From NCBI RefSeq assembly GCF_017498545.1, contig NZ_CP071793.1:7372256-7436255 (forward strand): a DNA stretch of 64,000 nt. The letters are read 5' to 3'. This stretch comes from Sulfidibacter corallicola. GTDB taxonomy: Bacteria > Acidobacteriota > Holophagae > Acanthopleuribacterales > Acanthopleuribacteraceae. The position numbers and the translations under genes were made by a program. Below are positions 56,461 to 64,000 of this stretch, piece by piece. Every line of letters begins with the position of its first letter. The stretch's first letter is position 1. Below the pieces are notes generated by a model. It saw only the letters and a list, made by a program, of their open reading frames with translations, was not told the origin of the DNA and searched no databases.

Positions 56461-56645
56461 ACCCCAACGAAAGTGCTGGGCGAAGACGGCGGGCGGCGGG
56501 GACAGGTACGCGTAACCCCTTGATAATAGGGGAGGTGGGCGTGGAGTCGAGAGGTGGGGAGATTCGAAAAAAATGTATTGACAGCGATGAGGGGTTCCAC
56601 TAGAATTTCGCATTGTCGCCCAGCGAGTGGGCGAAAAACCAATAT

Positions 56646-56721
56646 TCCGGTGTAGCTCAGTTGGTAGAGCAGGTGGCTGTTAACCACCCTGTCCGCGGTT
56701 CGAGTCCGTGCACCGGAGCCA
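56646..56721 (+). tRNA. tRNA-Asn(GTT)
   Basis: A 76-nt cloverleaf. Acceptor stem TCCGGTG (56646-56652) pairs with CACCGGA (56711-56717). D-loop region AGCTCAGTTGGTAGAGC, anticodon loop GGCTGTTAACC with GTT, and T-arm GTTCGAGTCC are clear, and GCCA follows the stem, so CCA is encoded. It ends next to a terminator. Confidence 0.96.
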
Positions 56722-56725
56722 CCAT

Positions 56726-56765
56726 GAAGGCCGCGAATCGAAAGATTCGCGGCCTTCTCCCGTTT
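56726..56765 (+). terminator. Strong Rho-independent terminator after tRNA-Asn
   Basis: GAAGGCCGCGAATC (56726-56739) pairs perfectly with GATTCGCGGCCTTC (56744-56757) around a GAAA tetraloop. TCCCGTTTT follows. Confidence 0.93.
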
Positions 56766-56976
56766 TGGGGCTCGGGTACGAGCGCCCCACGAAACCGCCT
56801 GTCCTACAGGGTCTAGCCTCAAACGAAATGCGGCATGGGTCATTTTTCGAGACCTTCGAAGAGACCCCACGGACAGCAACGAGTGGCCCGCAATCTTGTC
56901 TGCGATTTCACTTGGACTTCACTTCGCCTTCATTGATTCCGGTTATTAACAAATAAGAACGCGAATGGAGGGGTTG

Positions 56977-57564
56977 ATGGTCGTAAAAAGGGTGGTCGCG
57001 CAATTCTTCTTGGCGCTTGCCTGGGTTTTTTTCCTCGGGTGGTCGCGGGTCCATATTCACCAGGCAATCCGGAAAACCTTCCTTCCTGGGTTTTTTAAGT
57101 GGGGTGATGTGGCCTCGGTTATGTACAGCCTCTACTTTGGTGTGGCGGTGGTGGTGGTGACTTGTGGTTTGTTGGTCCTAAGGAAATTTAAAACATCCAA
57201 ATGGAGCGTTGCGGCGACCCTCTTTGGATTCTGGCTGGTTTTTCCCACCTATAAAAAATGGGATGTCACCTGGTTGGATTACATGGGGAGCCCAGAGGAG
57301 GAAGTCCGCATCGTGGCGCCCATTCTGCTTTCTGTCGAACACTTTGTGCTCATTGATGTCGATACCCTTTTCCTTCTGGCTAGCACATGTGTATTTTTGT
57401 ACATTGTTAGGATCATCCAAAAAAAGACAATGTTCGGAAATACGCTTTCCTTTTTTTCCTGGCGGGAAATCGCGCCGTTCTTTTTCTCGGTTTTGGTATT
57501 GTTCGTTTGTCTTTACATATCCACTTATTACCTCATCTTGTACGGCATCTACGTCCACCTTTGA
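56977..57564 (+). CDS. Integral membrane protein of unknown function
   Basis: A 195-aa hydrophobic protein with about five helices (FFLALAWVFFLGWS, LYFGVAVVVVTCGLLVL, AATLFGFWLVF, LFLLASTCVFLYIVRII, FSVLVLFVCLYISTYYLIL). ATG 56977 follows GGAGG by five bases; an ATG at 56965 covers that site and is less likely. No family recognised. Composition is lower in GC than most genes here, and it precedes another unknown envelope gene (57646), so an acquired pair is possible. Confidence 0.7.
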   Translation: MVVKRVVAQFFLALAWVFFLGWSRVHIHQAIRKTFLPGFFKWGDVASVMYSLYFGVAVVVVTCGLLVLRKFKTSKWSVAATLFGFWLVFPTYKKWDVTWLDYMGSPEEEVRIVAPILLSVEHFVLIDVDTLFLLASTCVFLYIVRIIQKKTMFGNTLSFFSWREIAPFFFSVLVLFVCLYISTYYLILYGIYVHL

Positions 57565-57645
57565 CCTGATGCGTCACGGCAGTTTCGGCGGAATCACCAG
57601 GTCAAACCCTGGATCTACCAATCGTCCCAAGTTAGGAGACCCTGA

Positions 57646-58584
57646 ATGAGCATGACATTGTTGTTTTTATTCACGATTTCTGTACAAGAAAACATATGGA
57701 CCAACTACTACGTCGGAACCATTGGCGATTCGAACAAGATTCAGATGAGCCTAAGCGGGAATCTGGATAGTGACGACGTGTTGCGGGGCAGCTATTTCTA
57801 TGAAAAACACGGGATCCCGTTAGACTTAAGACCAAAGGGAAACGACCTGGTCGAATACCACAAAGGTGATCCGACCGGGCGGTTTCCCCTCATTTTCGAA
57901 AAAAGTGAATCCGAATTTCAGGGGACCTGGCAATCGGCAGACAAGAAACGGCAATTGCCTTTCCACCTGAAACGAATTTCCGGGAGCCTGATCATTCGAA
58001 TGGATTCCGATTTCGGAAGTTGTCAATCAGAAGTGCCCGACTTCTTCGGGGCCGGCTCGGCCCTGAAGGCATGGGCCGTCCAACGGCAGGCTCACGAAAT
58101 CAAAAAACAGGTTCAAAGCCTGACCGAATCCGAATTGCAGCAATTGGAAGGGCCCATTAAGAGTGGCTTTACAATCTCCTACACCATTCACTATTACTCG
58201 GAAGCCTTGGTCAGCTTGAACATAGAGCATTCACACTATTCCGGTCCCCTTTACGCCGAAGGCCGCAGCGCGCTTATTCTGGTGGTTTCGGATGGAACGG
58301 TCAAAGAGCTCCAGCTCGGGGATCTGCTATTGCCTGGGGCCGAGGCAAAGTTGCTGTCCCGACTGTCCGGCGCACTGGAGGAAAGCCTGGCTGCAAGAGA
58401 CGGTGATGAACCCATGACGACGGAAGACTTCGGGGACATCCCCTTTCTGATCACCCCCCTGCACATTCGATTCATTTTCGATCGCGATCCTGACAACGAT
58501 GCCATTTTTCCCTACCGCGATCTGGTCGGGCTCTTGGATCCGCAGAGCACGGTCGGTCGTTTTCTACCCAAAACCGACAAATAA
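57646..58584 (+). CDS. Putative exported protein, DUF3298/RsiV-like C-terminus
   Basis: A 312-aa protein starting with a short hydrophobic N-terminus (LLFLFTISVQ). N-terminal half is beta-rich (YYVGTIGDSNKIQMSLSG, GTWQSADKKRQLPFHL). The second half resembles DUF3298-type periplasmic domains: FTISYTIHYYSEALVSLNIE, YAEGRSALILVVSDG, PLHIRFIFDRDPDN. Function unknown. ATG 57646 has TTAGGAGA upstream, 80 bp after the previous gene, so the two are probably co-transcribed. Confidence 0.75.
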   Translation: MSMTLLFLFTISVQENIWTNYYVGTIGDSNKIQMSLSGNLDSDDVLRGSYFYEKHGIPLDLRPKGNDLVEYHKGDPTGRFPLIFEKSESEFQGTWQSADKKRQLPFHLKRISGSLIIRMDSDFGSCQSEVPDFFGAGSALKAWAVQRQAHEIKKQVQSLTESELQQLEGPIKSGFTISYTIHYYSEALVSLNIEHSHYSGPLYAEGRSALILVVSDGTVKELQLGDLLLPGAEAKLLSRLSGALEESLAARDGDEPMTTEDFGDIPFLITPLHIRFIFDRDPDNDAIFPYRDLVGLLDPQSTVGRFLPKTDK

Positions 58585-58941
58585 GTTGCCCTGTTCCTGC
58601 CAATCGTCAGCCCATAAGCCACCAGATCCCCACCGGCCTGACTTGAAAATCGCCATGGCCTGTCGTGGTGATTTCCCGAATTACCTAGTCCCGATTTTAT
58701 GAATAACCGGCATGACCGCGCCTCTCTAACCATGGAACGAGTCGCTCCGGCACTCGAGGGCAAGGCAAAGCGGGATGCTCCGTGAGTGGGGCCAGTCGAG
58801 AGGTTCGATAATGGCTCGACTCCGTTAACTCCGTGACCTCCGTGGTAAAAATCCGCAGTCACCCCAAGTCGGGATGGAAACGACTCCTTCGACTCACCTC
58901 TCTACCATGGATAACCCGAATACTCCGCCGCCACATTTCAC
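58585..58941. other. Gene-free interval with a dispersed short element
   Basis: About 350 bp. At about 58825-58860 lies GACCTCCGTGGTAAAAATCC, a relative of the CTCCGGGAACTCTGTGGTAA boxes near 27.1-27.3 kb. Nothing else is supported. Confidence 0.4.
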
Positions 58942-58956
58942 GTTAAAATGATTAAC
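58942..58956. promoter_or_regulatory. Candidate OhrR operator
   Basis: GTTAAAATGATTAAC is a perfect inverted repeat (GTTAA-N5-TTAAC), within a wider CGTTA...TAACG pair, about 35 bp before the MarR-family start. Similar TTAA motifs precede ohr. Confidence 0.5.
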
Positions 58957-58990
58957 ATGCTAACGAATTGTCCGCCGAGGAGCCCTTCCC

Positions 58991-59425
58991 ATGACCAAAC
59001 CCGACCCGCTCCACCTCGACCAGCAGCTCTGCTTCGCCTTGTACTCCACCTCGCTCGCCGTGACCAAGATGTACAAACCCCTGCTCGAATCACTCAACAT
59101 CACCTACCCCCAGTACCTGGTGCTCCTGGTCCTGTGGGAAAAAGACGGCATCCCACTCAAAGAGCTGGCTCGGCGACTCCATCAAGACCCCGGCGCGATG
59201 ACACCGATCGTCAAGCGACTGGAGGGCATGGGCCTGTTGGCGCGCCGGCGCGCGGCGAAGGACGAGCGCAACTTGGCCATCGAGCTGACCGAAGCCGGTC
59301 GGGACCTCAAACGTCAGGCAAGGAAAGTAAACGCCGAAATCGTGAAGGCCTGTGACATGTCGGGCGATGAAATGGTGGAACTCAGAACGGCCCTGATCCA
59401 ATTGCGCGACCAAATCGCACGCTGA
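58991..59425 (+). CDS. ohrR: OhrR-type MarR-family organic-peroxide repressor
   Basis: A 144-aa MarR protein. The conserved reactive Cys is at QQLCFALYST (Cys14), which is oxidised by organic peroxides in OhrR. The winged helix has LKELARRLHQDPGAMTPIVKRLEGMGLL and RRRAAKDERNLAIELTEAG as wing. The family represses ohr. ATG 58991 follows GAGGAG. The gene is 200 bp upstream of ohr on the same strand, with candidate operators before both. Confidence 0.9.
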   Translation: MTKPDPLHLDQQLCFALYSTSLAVTKMYKPLLESLNITYPQYLVLLVLWEKDGIPLKELARRLHQDPGAMTPIVKRLEGMGLLARRRAAKDERNLAIELTEAGRDLKRQARKVNAEIVKACDMSGDEMVELRTALIQLRDQIAR

Positions 59426-59494
59426 ATTCAAACCCAACTCATTTGAATACAAATGCTTGAAATTTCCTCTCGAAAATGTGTTGCGCGCGAATGA

Positions 59495-59508
59495 TTAATG
59501 CGTTAATT
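59495..59508. promoter_or_regulatory. Candidate OhrR operator upstream of ohr
   Basis: ATTAATGCGTTAAT is a perfect inverted repeat (ATTAA-N4-TTAAT) in an AT-rich stretch. A second imperfect site, GTTAAAGTTAAGCGCGTTAA, lies at 59586-59605, just before the ohr ribosome site. Confidence 0.5.
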
Positions 59509-59627
59509 TTATTTGCATCAACCGCGCACGATGCACGAGAGGGCAGGGGCCTGGAGTGCCGCGCGTGCGCCTAGACGATTTGTTCGTTAAAGTTAAGCGC
59601 GTTAATTAAAAGCCCAAGGAGTTCCCG

Positions 59628-60044
59628 ATGAAAGTTCTCTACACCGCTTCCGCAAGTGCTACCGGCGGCCGTGACGGCCGTGTCCACTCCAGTGACGGCA
59701 TTCTCGACGTTCGACTCACCACGCCCAAAGAGCTCGGTGGACCCGGAGGGGAAGCCACCAATCCCGAGCAACTGTTCGCCGCCGGCTATTCCGCCTGCTT
59801 TCTGAGTGCCCTGCGCTATGTCGCCGGTAAGAAAAAACAGAAATTGCCCGAAGACACCGCGACCACCGCGCGGGTCGGGATCGGACCCGTCCCTTCCGGA
59901 TTCGCGCTCGACGTCGAACTGCAGATTCAAGCGCCCGGTTTCGATCCGGACCTCCTGAAAGAGTTGGTGGAAGCAGCCCATGTCGTCTGCCCCTATTCTC
60001 ACGCAACCCGCGGCAACATCGACGTGCGCCTGATCCTCACCTGA
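59628..60044 (+). CDS. ohr: Organic hydroperoxide resistance protein (Ohr/OsmC family)
   Basis: A 138-aa Ohr. The two catalytic Cys are Cys57 (GYSACFLSAL) and Cys121 (VVCPYSHATRGN), with Arg and Glu candidates (Arg17, Glu48) as usual. It reduces organic hydroperoxides and fatty-acid peroxides with a dihydrolipoyl-type thiol. ATG 59628 follows AAGGAG. The gene pairs with the ohrR-like gene upstream. Confidence 0.95.
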   Translation: MKVLYTASASATGGRDGRVHSSDGILDVRLTTPKELGGPGGEATNPEQLFAAGYSACFLSALRYVAGKKKQKLPEDTATTARVGIGPVPSGFALDVELQIQAPGFDPDLLKELVEAAHVVCPYSHATRGNIDVRLILT

Positions 60045-60072
60045 ATCCGCTCCAATTTCCGGTGCAAAGTGG

Positions 60073-60125
60073 GGGACAGGCAAACGCAATTGCCAGAAAC
60101 CATTGCGGTTGTTCAAGCCTGTCCC
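60073..60125 (+). terminator. Long hairpin after ohr
   Basis: GGGACAGGC (60073-60081) pairs with GCCTGTCCC (60117-60125), and AACGCAAT (60083-60090) pairs with ATTGCGGTT (60102-60110) inside. There is no T-run, so it is a terminator or RNA-stability element. Confidence 0.4.
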
Positions 60126-60771
60126 TCAATCCTCCTCGAACCTTCTGTTTTCTTCAAGCATGTTTCCAGGGTTCCTCCCTTCCTGGCTTCCTGCTTTTGT
60201 TCGCGGAAGTACCCGACACCTACCGGTGATTCGATTTCCGCGTTCGATCCCAGTCAAGGCATCGCGATACCGGTCAAGGTGAATGCTCTCATGGCGAAGA
60301 GCCCGAAAAATCCGAGGCTTCCATAGGCACCGTGGTTTTCCGCAAAGGCCTCTCGGATGGCAAATGCCGTTTGCAACGTGTTGCCGACGTGTTGGCAACG
60401 CGTTGGAACCGAGGCGCTAGCGCGATACCTTCTTCGTCGCGAACTGCCGAACCTTGTGACAATGATCCCAAACAAGTTGAAATAAACAACTTGACTGTTA
60501 TTTTTGGTTGCCTGTCATGTGAAAGATAACCATTTTTATTTGGCATTTTTGTTGCCCCTCTGCTCTGAAAAACATCCGGCCTGATTCCGTGATCAGCGAG
60601 CCCACCGGGAATGCCGGCACCGATTCGGTGTCCGGCCAGGTGATCCACACATTGCACGGTCGTTCCGCAGGGCATCGTATGAAGGTCCCTTGTGAGAACG
60701 CCGGAATCCGCCATCGGCCGGCACCTTCGACCATTTCCCTTCGCGACCACCATCAAACCAGGAGAGAGGCA
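60126..60771. other. Gene-free region with a repeat also found after the fibre gene
   Basis: About 650 bp. No gene is supported. The stretch at 60167-60253 is repeated at 63118-63210. A low-GC patch at 60470-60560 probably contains the promoter of the 60772 gene. Confidence 0.45.
60167..60253 (+). repeat. Dispersed direct repeat, copy 1
   Basis: It contains CCCTTCCTGGCTTCC, TTTTGTTC and ACCTACCGGTG boxes, shared with copy 2 at 63118-63210 at about 70-80 percent by eye. The two copies flank the 60772-62580 gene. Confidence 0.65.
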
Positions 60772-62580
60772 ATGAGAAATGTAAGTCACCTATTGGCCAA
60801 GGACATTTTGATCGGGTTCATCCTGTTCGCTGTGGTTCCCCAACTCATGGCTGCGGAGGATTTCGCTGAATTGGAAGCGGATCCCGTCGGCATGAACTGG
60901 AATCTTTCCGAAGAATACGACATGGTTTTTCTGACCATCAGCGGGCCAAACTACTTCGAAGCGGAATATACCTTCGAACATGGAGAACGCGTCGGAATCC
61001 ATCTCTATGACGAGCGCGGCAACCTCTTGGAAGACGGCGTCTATACCTACCAAATGACAGCATACCGCCTCGAGAGCAGCCGAATCTTCGACATTCTTGC
61101 TCGAGTGCGCGAGAACCAGAGCCCGGAGGAAATGCGCCTGGCCTTGCGCACATTCGGCGATCCCACCTCGGTTCAGGTTCAAACCGGAACCTTCGCCATT
61201 CAAGGTCGCGTCCCCTTGGTGCCCCATGAGGATGAAACGACGGACCAGGATGAGCTTGAGCGCGCCCTGGTTTACACAGATGACATAATCGTAATGGGCA
61301 GTGAGTGTGTCGGCGTAGATTGCGAACAAAACGAGAGCTTCTCATTCGACACAATCCGACTCAAAGAAAACAATTTGCGCATTCACTTCCAGGATACTTC
61401 CAGTAACACGGTCTACCCTACCGTCGATTGGCGCATCGTCGCCAATGATTCCAACCCGCATGGCAACGCGTTGTTCGCCATCGAAAACGCCGACTCCAAC
61501 GTTCGGATCATGACCCTCCGTGCCAATGCCGGCGAGAACTCGCTTTACGTCGACGATCAGGGGGAAGTGGGTCTCGGCACCTCCAATCCACAAGAGATGC
61601 TTCACTTGATGGATGGCAACTCGCCTTCCGTCAGGCTGGATCAGGACGGCAGCTCTGGATTTACGGCACAATCCTGGGATCTTGGCGGAAATGAAACGAA
61701 TTTTTTCATTCGCGACGTGACCAACAGTGAGCAACTGCCCTTCAGGATTAGGGCTGGAGCCGGACAGAATGCCCTTTATATCAATACCGACAACCGAATC
61801 GGCTTCGGTCTCGCCAACCCCGAATCCTATCTCCATGTCAAACCGGCTGGCGCTTACAATGACATGCTGAGACTTGAAACCGCCGGTTTCCCCCAAGTTA
61901 TCTATGAACGGAATGACGCCAACACGCCTTTCACCTGGATTTCCGGTATGGACAATGACAGAGCCTGGGTCATCCGGCCCGATGACAATTCAAACAATGT
62001 TTTTTTTAAGGTCGATACCCAAGGTGACGTGACCCTGTATGACGATTTGACCATCGATTCGCTGATCGCAAACAACACGGTTTTTGCCAACAACGTCAGC
62101 TCGCCGAACGCCACGTTCTCGAACACCTTGACCGCCCAAACGATCACGGCCACCACCATCAACTACACCAACCTCGTGCAAAACTCGCCTAGAGGGCTCG
62201 CGCGCCAAGTGGATACGGGGGTACTGCTCGATGGAATGGAGAACCTCGATTTCTACACCTACGGGACTGAAAACGGTGTCGTCTTCGCGCCGAACGCATT
62301 GGCGTTCAACCGGTTGCTTGGCGGTCTCTCGGCCAACGAAAGCAAAGGGGGGATTTCCATCGGCAACCTGGCGACCGCGGCCATGGCAGGCGTCAAGGAG
62401 TTGGTTCAGCAATTGGCCGCACGCGACGAAGACATCGCAACCCTGCAAGATCATGCCGCCCACCTGGAGAAACGACTGATCGCCTTGGAAGCACGGTTGA
62501 GCGAGTGCGAATGCGTGAAGAATTCAAGCAAAAAAGCTGGAGAACCGGCGGACGCCACGATGGAGATGGGGGATCGGTGA
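60772..62580 (+). CDS. Secreted fibre-like protein with C-terminal coiled coil
   Basis: A 602-aa protein. The start is ATG 60772 after GGAGAGAGG; signal peptide ends LMAAE. The N-terminal ~160 residues are a beta-rich domain. The body contains motifs typical of tail-fibre and head-domain proteins, such as GLGTSNPQEMLHLMDG, RIRAGAGQNALYINTDNRIGFG and ANPESYLHVKPAG. The C-terminus is a heptad-like helix (AARDEDIATLQDHAAHLEKRL). No S74 peptidase motif was identified. It is probably a cell-surface appendage or adhesin, and no phage structural genes are next to it. Confidence 0.75.
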   Translation: MRNVSHLLAKDILIGFILFAVVPQLMAAEDFAELEADPVGMNWNLSEEYDMVFLTISGPNYFEAEYTFEHGERVGIHLYDERGNLLEDGVYTYQMTAYRLESSRIFDILARVRENQSPEEMRLALRTFGDPTSVQVQTGTFAIQGRVPLVPHEDETTDQDELERALVYTDDIIVMGSECVGVDCEQNESFSFDTIRLKENNLRIHFQDTSSNTVYPTVDWRIVANDSNPHGNALFAIENADSNVRIMTLRANAGENSLYVDDQGEVGLGTSNPQEMLHLMDGNSPSVRLDQDGSSGFTAQSWDLGGNETNFFIRDVTNSEQLPFRIRAGAGQNALYINTDNRIGFGLANPESYLHVKPAGAYNDMLRLETAGFPQVIYERNDANTPFTWISGMDNDRAWVIRPDDNSNNVFFKVDTQGDVTLYDDLTIDSLIANNTVFANNVSSPNATFSNTLTAQTITATTINYTNLVQNSPRGLARQVDTGVLLDGMENLDFYTYGTENGVVFAPNALAFNRLLGGLSANESKGGISIGNLATAAMAGVKELVQQLAARDEDIATLQDHAAHLEKRLIALEARLSECECVKNSSKKAGEPADATMEMGDR

Positions 62581-62767
62581 GGACGGGGTGAATCGGCCGG
62601 CCGTGCTGAATTGGCCGGCCGCGCTGTTTCACCCATCGATCATCGGCGTTGCCTTGACCTGAGCATTTTCGCCTGAGTCTTGGGCCCGCATCCCAAAATC
62701 GAGCGATCCGGCGCCTCTCGAGGGAAGACTTGGTTTTTGGTTCCATGCCTTCTCGATTCGAGCGGTT

Positions 62768-62804
62768 GACGCTGTCAGGCGATAGAGACCTGGCAGCGTC
62801 TTTT
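62768..62804 (+). terminator. Rho-independent terminator after the fibre-like gene
   Basis: GACGCTGTCAGG (62768-62779) pairs with CCTGGCAGCGTC (62789-62800) with one G.U, followed by TTTTC. It lies about 190 bp after the stop. Confidence 0.75.
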
Positions 62805-63571
62805 CACTTTGTGTTCGCCCTTCCCAGACCAACTCTGGACCTGTGGTTTCGTGCGGTCATGTCCGAATGGTGTCCGGCAAGGGTCCTGTCGGGCGCACCC
62901 GCCGACCTGTGAATCAGTGCGACGAACCCTTCCCAGAAGTCTGAGCCTATTGGGATACATCTTCCTCCCCCTCCTTTCAGGCCGCGCGGGTGGCCTCTTA
63001 CGATCCAGCATGAACCCTGGATGGATCCAAGCCGGGAAATCGTCCGGATCGACCCTTCGAGGGAGACGTCCCATGACCTCCCGTGACGACAAGGCCCTAT
63101 GTTCGCAGTTGGTTTCTTGGGTTTTTCCCTTCCTGGCTTCCGGATTTTGTTCACGGAAGTTCCCGCTACCTACCGGTGCTCCAATTTCGGCATTCGTTCC
63201 CGATCCTCGCGCCGTATTTGCCAAATCAAGGCGCGGCAGCCTTTTCCTGTTCCCAAAGGCACGGCTCAACCGATCTGTTCCGTCGACATTCGCGACGACC
63301 CTCGGCGAACCCGGATTCGGTCGGTGCATTCCTTATTATTAAAGCCAACGCCGCCGCAAGCCGAAGGACCAAGCGTACTCTTCCTAAATAAGGGTGCGGC
63401 CAATATTTCGGCGCTTACCTGGGAAGTACGGTATTAGTGGTCAGCCATGAATAATAACCGTGGTCTTGTAGTGAATGACTGAAGGGAATGTGAAAAAAGG
63501 GAGCTGGGTTTTTTGTCTATGGGCCTGGATTCCTGTTTGTTAGATACTAGATCATGCAAGAGGGTTCAGGG
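62805..63571. other. Gene-free region before the chemotaxis receptor
   Basis: About 770 bp. No supportable gene. It holds repeat copy 2 (63118-63210). The last 130 bp are AT-rich and likely contain the receptor promoter. Confidence 0.45.
63118..63210 (+). repeat. Dispersed direct repeat, copy 2
   Basis: It has CCCTTCCTGGCTTCC, ATTTTGTTCACGG and CTACCTACCGGTG as in copy 1 (60167-60253). Confidence 0.65.
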
Positions 63572-64000
63572 ATGACTGAAAATCGACGTGTTAACGGTGG
63601 AATTGTTTCCAATTTTAATAATAATACTAAAATTAGCAAAAAAATAGCGTACGGGTTTGGTTTTATTTTGATACTGTTGCTAATTGTTGCCGCCTTTTCT
63701 GTTTTTGGCCTTCTTAGTGCCAATCGAAATTTCAAGACCTATCGAAGTTACGCCCTGCAGACCAACCAGATGGGACGTGTGCAAGCGAATCTCCTGACGG
63801 CGCGCCTGCATGCCAAGGACTTCATTCTGAACAACACCGACGCTGCATCGAAGAAGGTTTCGGAGCGAATCGACACCACTGGGGACATGATCGCTGAAGC
63901 CGAGAAACTTTTCGAGCGTCAGGACGCGATCGATGCCATGAAGGAAGGCAGTCAGGTCATCGCGACCTATGCCAGCTCCTTTGGGGAGGTAACCGAGTTG
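63572..64000 (+). CDS. Methyl-accepting chemotaxis protein, N-terminal part (runs off the right edge)
   Basis: 143 residues from ATG 63572, seven bases after GAGGG. There is a short polar N-terminus, then TM1 (about 28-50, FGFILILLLIVAAFSVFGLL), then a helical periplasmic region (SANRNFKTYRSYALQTNQMG, NLLTARLHAKDFILNN) typical of HBM/4HB chemoreceptors. The cytoplasmic domain is beyond the window, so the ligand and signalling part cannot be seen. Low-GC codons near the start differ from the rest. Confidence 0.8.
   Translation, partial: MTENRRVNGGIVSNFNNNTKISKKIAYGFGFILILLLIVAAFSVFGLLSANRNFKTYRSYALQTNQMGRVQANLLTARLHAKDFILNNTDAASKKVSERIDTTGDMIAEAEKLFERQDAIDAMKEGSQVIATYASSFGEVTEL

Noticed and set aside
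60772..62580. Prophage tail fibre
   Set aside because: It has a signal peptide, a terminator and no other phage genes within the window.

Overview
The window reads as chromosomal DNA of a large-genome, high-GC Gram-negative bacterium with a complex lifestyle. The best guess is an Acidobacteriota member of the Acanthopleuribacter/Sulfidibacter type, but this is inference only. The grounds are an ECF sigma factor paired with a TPR-containing Ser/Thr kinase, many secreted PKD, thrombospondin-type-3 and Asp-box proteins, a tripartite RND efflux operon, abundant two-component, chemotaxis and c-di-GMP proteins, and frequent TTG/GTG starts behind strong GGAGG sites. No ribosomal or other marker gene is present to fix the taxonomy.

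Layout. 1-5.8 kb (minus strand): the N-terminal 805 residues of a large secreted RHS-like protein, running off the left edge from a TTG start, then an ECF sigma factor and a membrane Ser/Thr kinase. 6.0-7.0 kb: the first of four arrays of about 149-bp repeats. 7.2-12.9 kb: a membrane methyltransferase-like protein, a winged-helix/TPR regulator, a histidine kinase with an ethylene-receptor-like sensor domain, and an overlapping REC-GGDEF-EAL protein. 13.2-14.9 kb: a lower-GC pair that looks like a type III secretion chaperone and a lipase-like effector. 15.8-24.2 kb: secreted proteins (one with thirteen 38-residue thrombospondin type 3 repeats), repeat array 2 and a TPR-methyltransferase.

24.4-28.6 kb holds a lasso-peptide-type RiPP cluster: a 52-aa precursor, an asparagine-synthetase-like cyclase, a PqqD-like recognition protein and an HPr-kinase-like tailoring kinase. 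The usual transglutaminase-like leader peptidase is not in the window. 29-40.6 kb: a hybrid histidine kinase, a 1567-aa PKD protein, a redox operon (di-heme peroxidase, cupredoxin, P460-type cytochrome) and a chemotaxis receptor. 40.9-46.8 kb: an RND efflux operon. 46.9-48.2 kb: repeat array 3. 48.4-50.6 kb: a cNMP-binding protein divergent from a class III nucleotide cyclase. 51.1-53.8 kb: an Asp-box secreted protein. 54.2-55.7 kb: a SnoaL-like protein divergent from a LysR regulator. 55.7-56.7 kb: repeat array 4, a TrkA-C remnant and tRNA-Asn. 57-58.6 kb: two unknown envelope proteins. 59-60 kb: an OhrR/Ohr peroxide-defence pair. 60.8-62.6 kb: a fibre-like secreted protein. 63.6 kb to the end: the start of another chemotaxis receptor.

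The most unusual features are: (1) the modular repeat arrays, whose short hairpins change sequence while keeping complementarity, built as direct units, then a centre, then inverted units, mostly between convergent genes; (2) the lasso cluster lacking its peptidase, whose precursor ends in Ser next to a kinase gene; (3) the ethylene-receptor-like histidine kinase; (4) the orphan chaperone/lipase effector pair.
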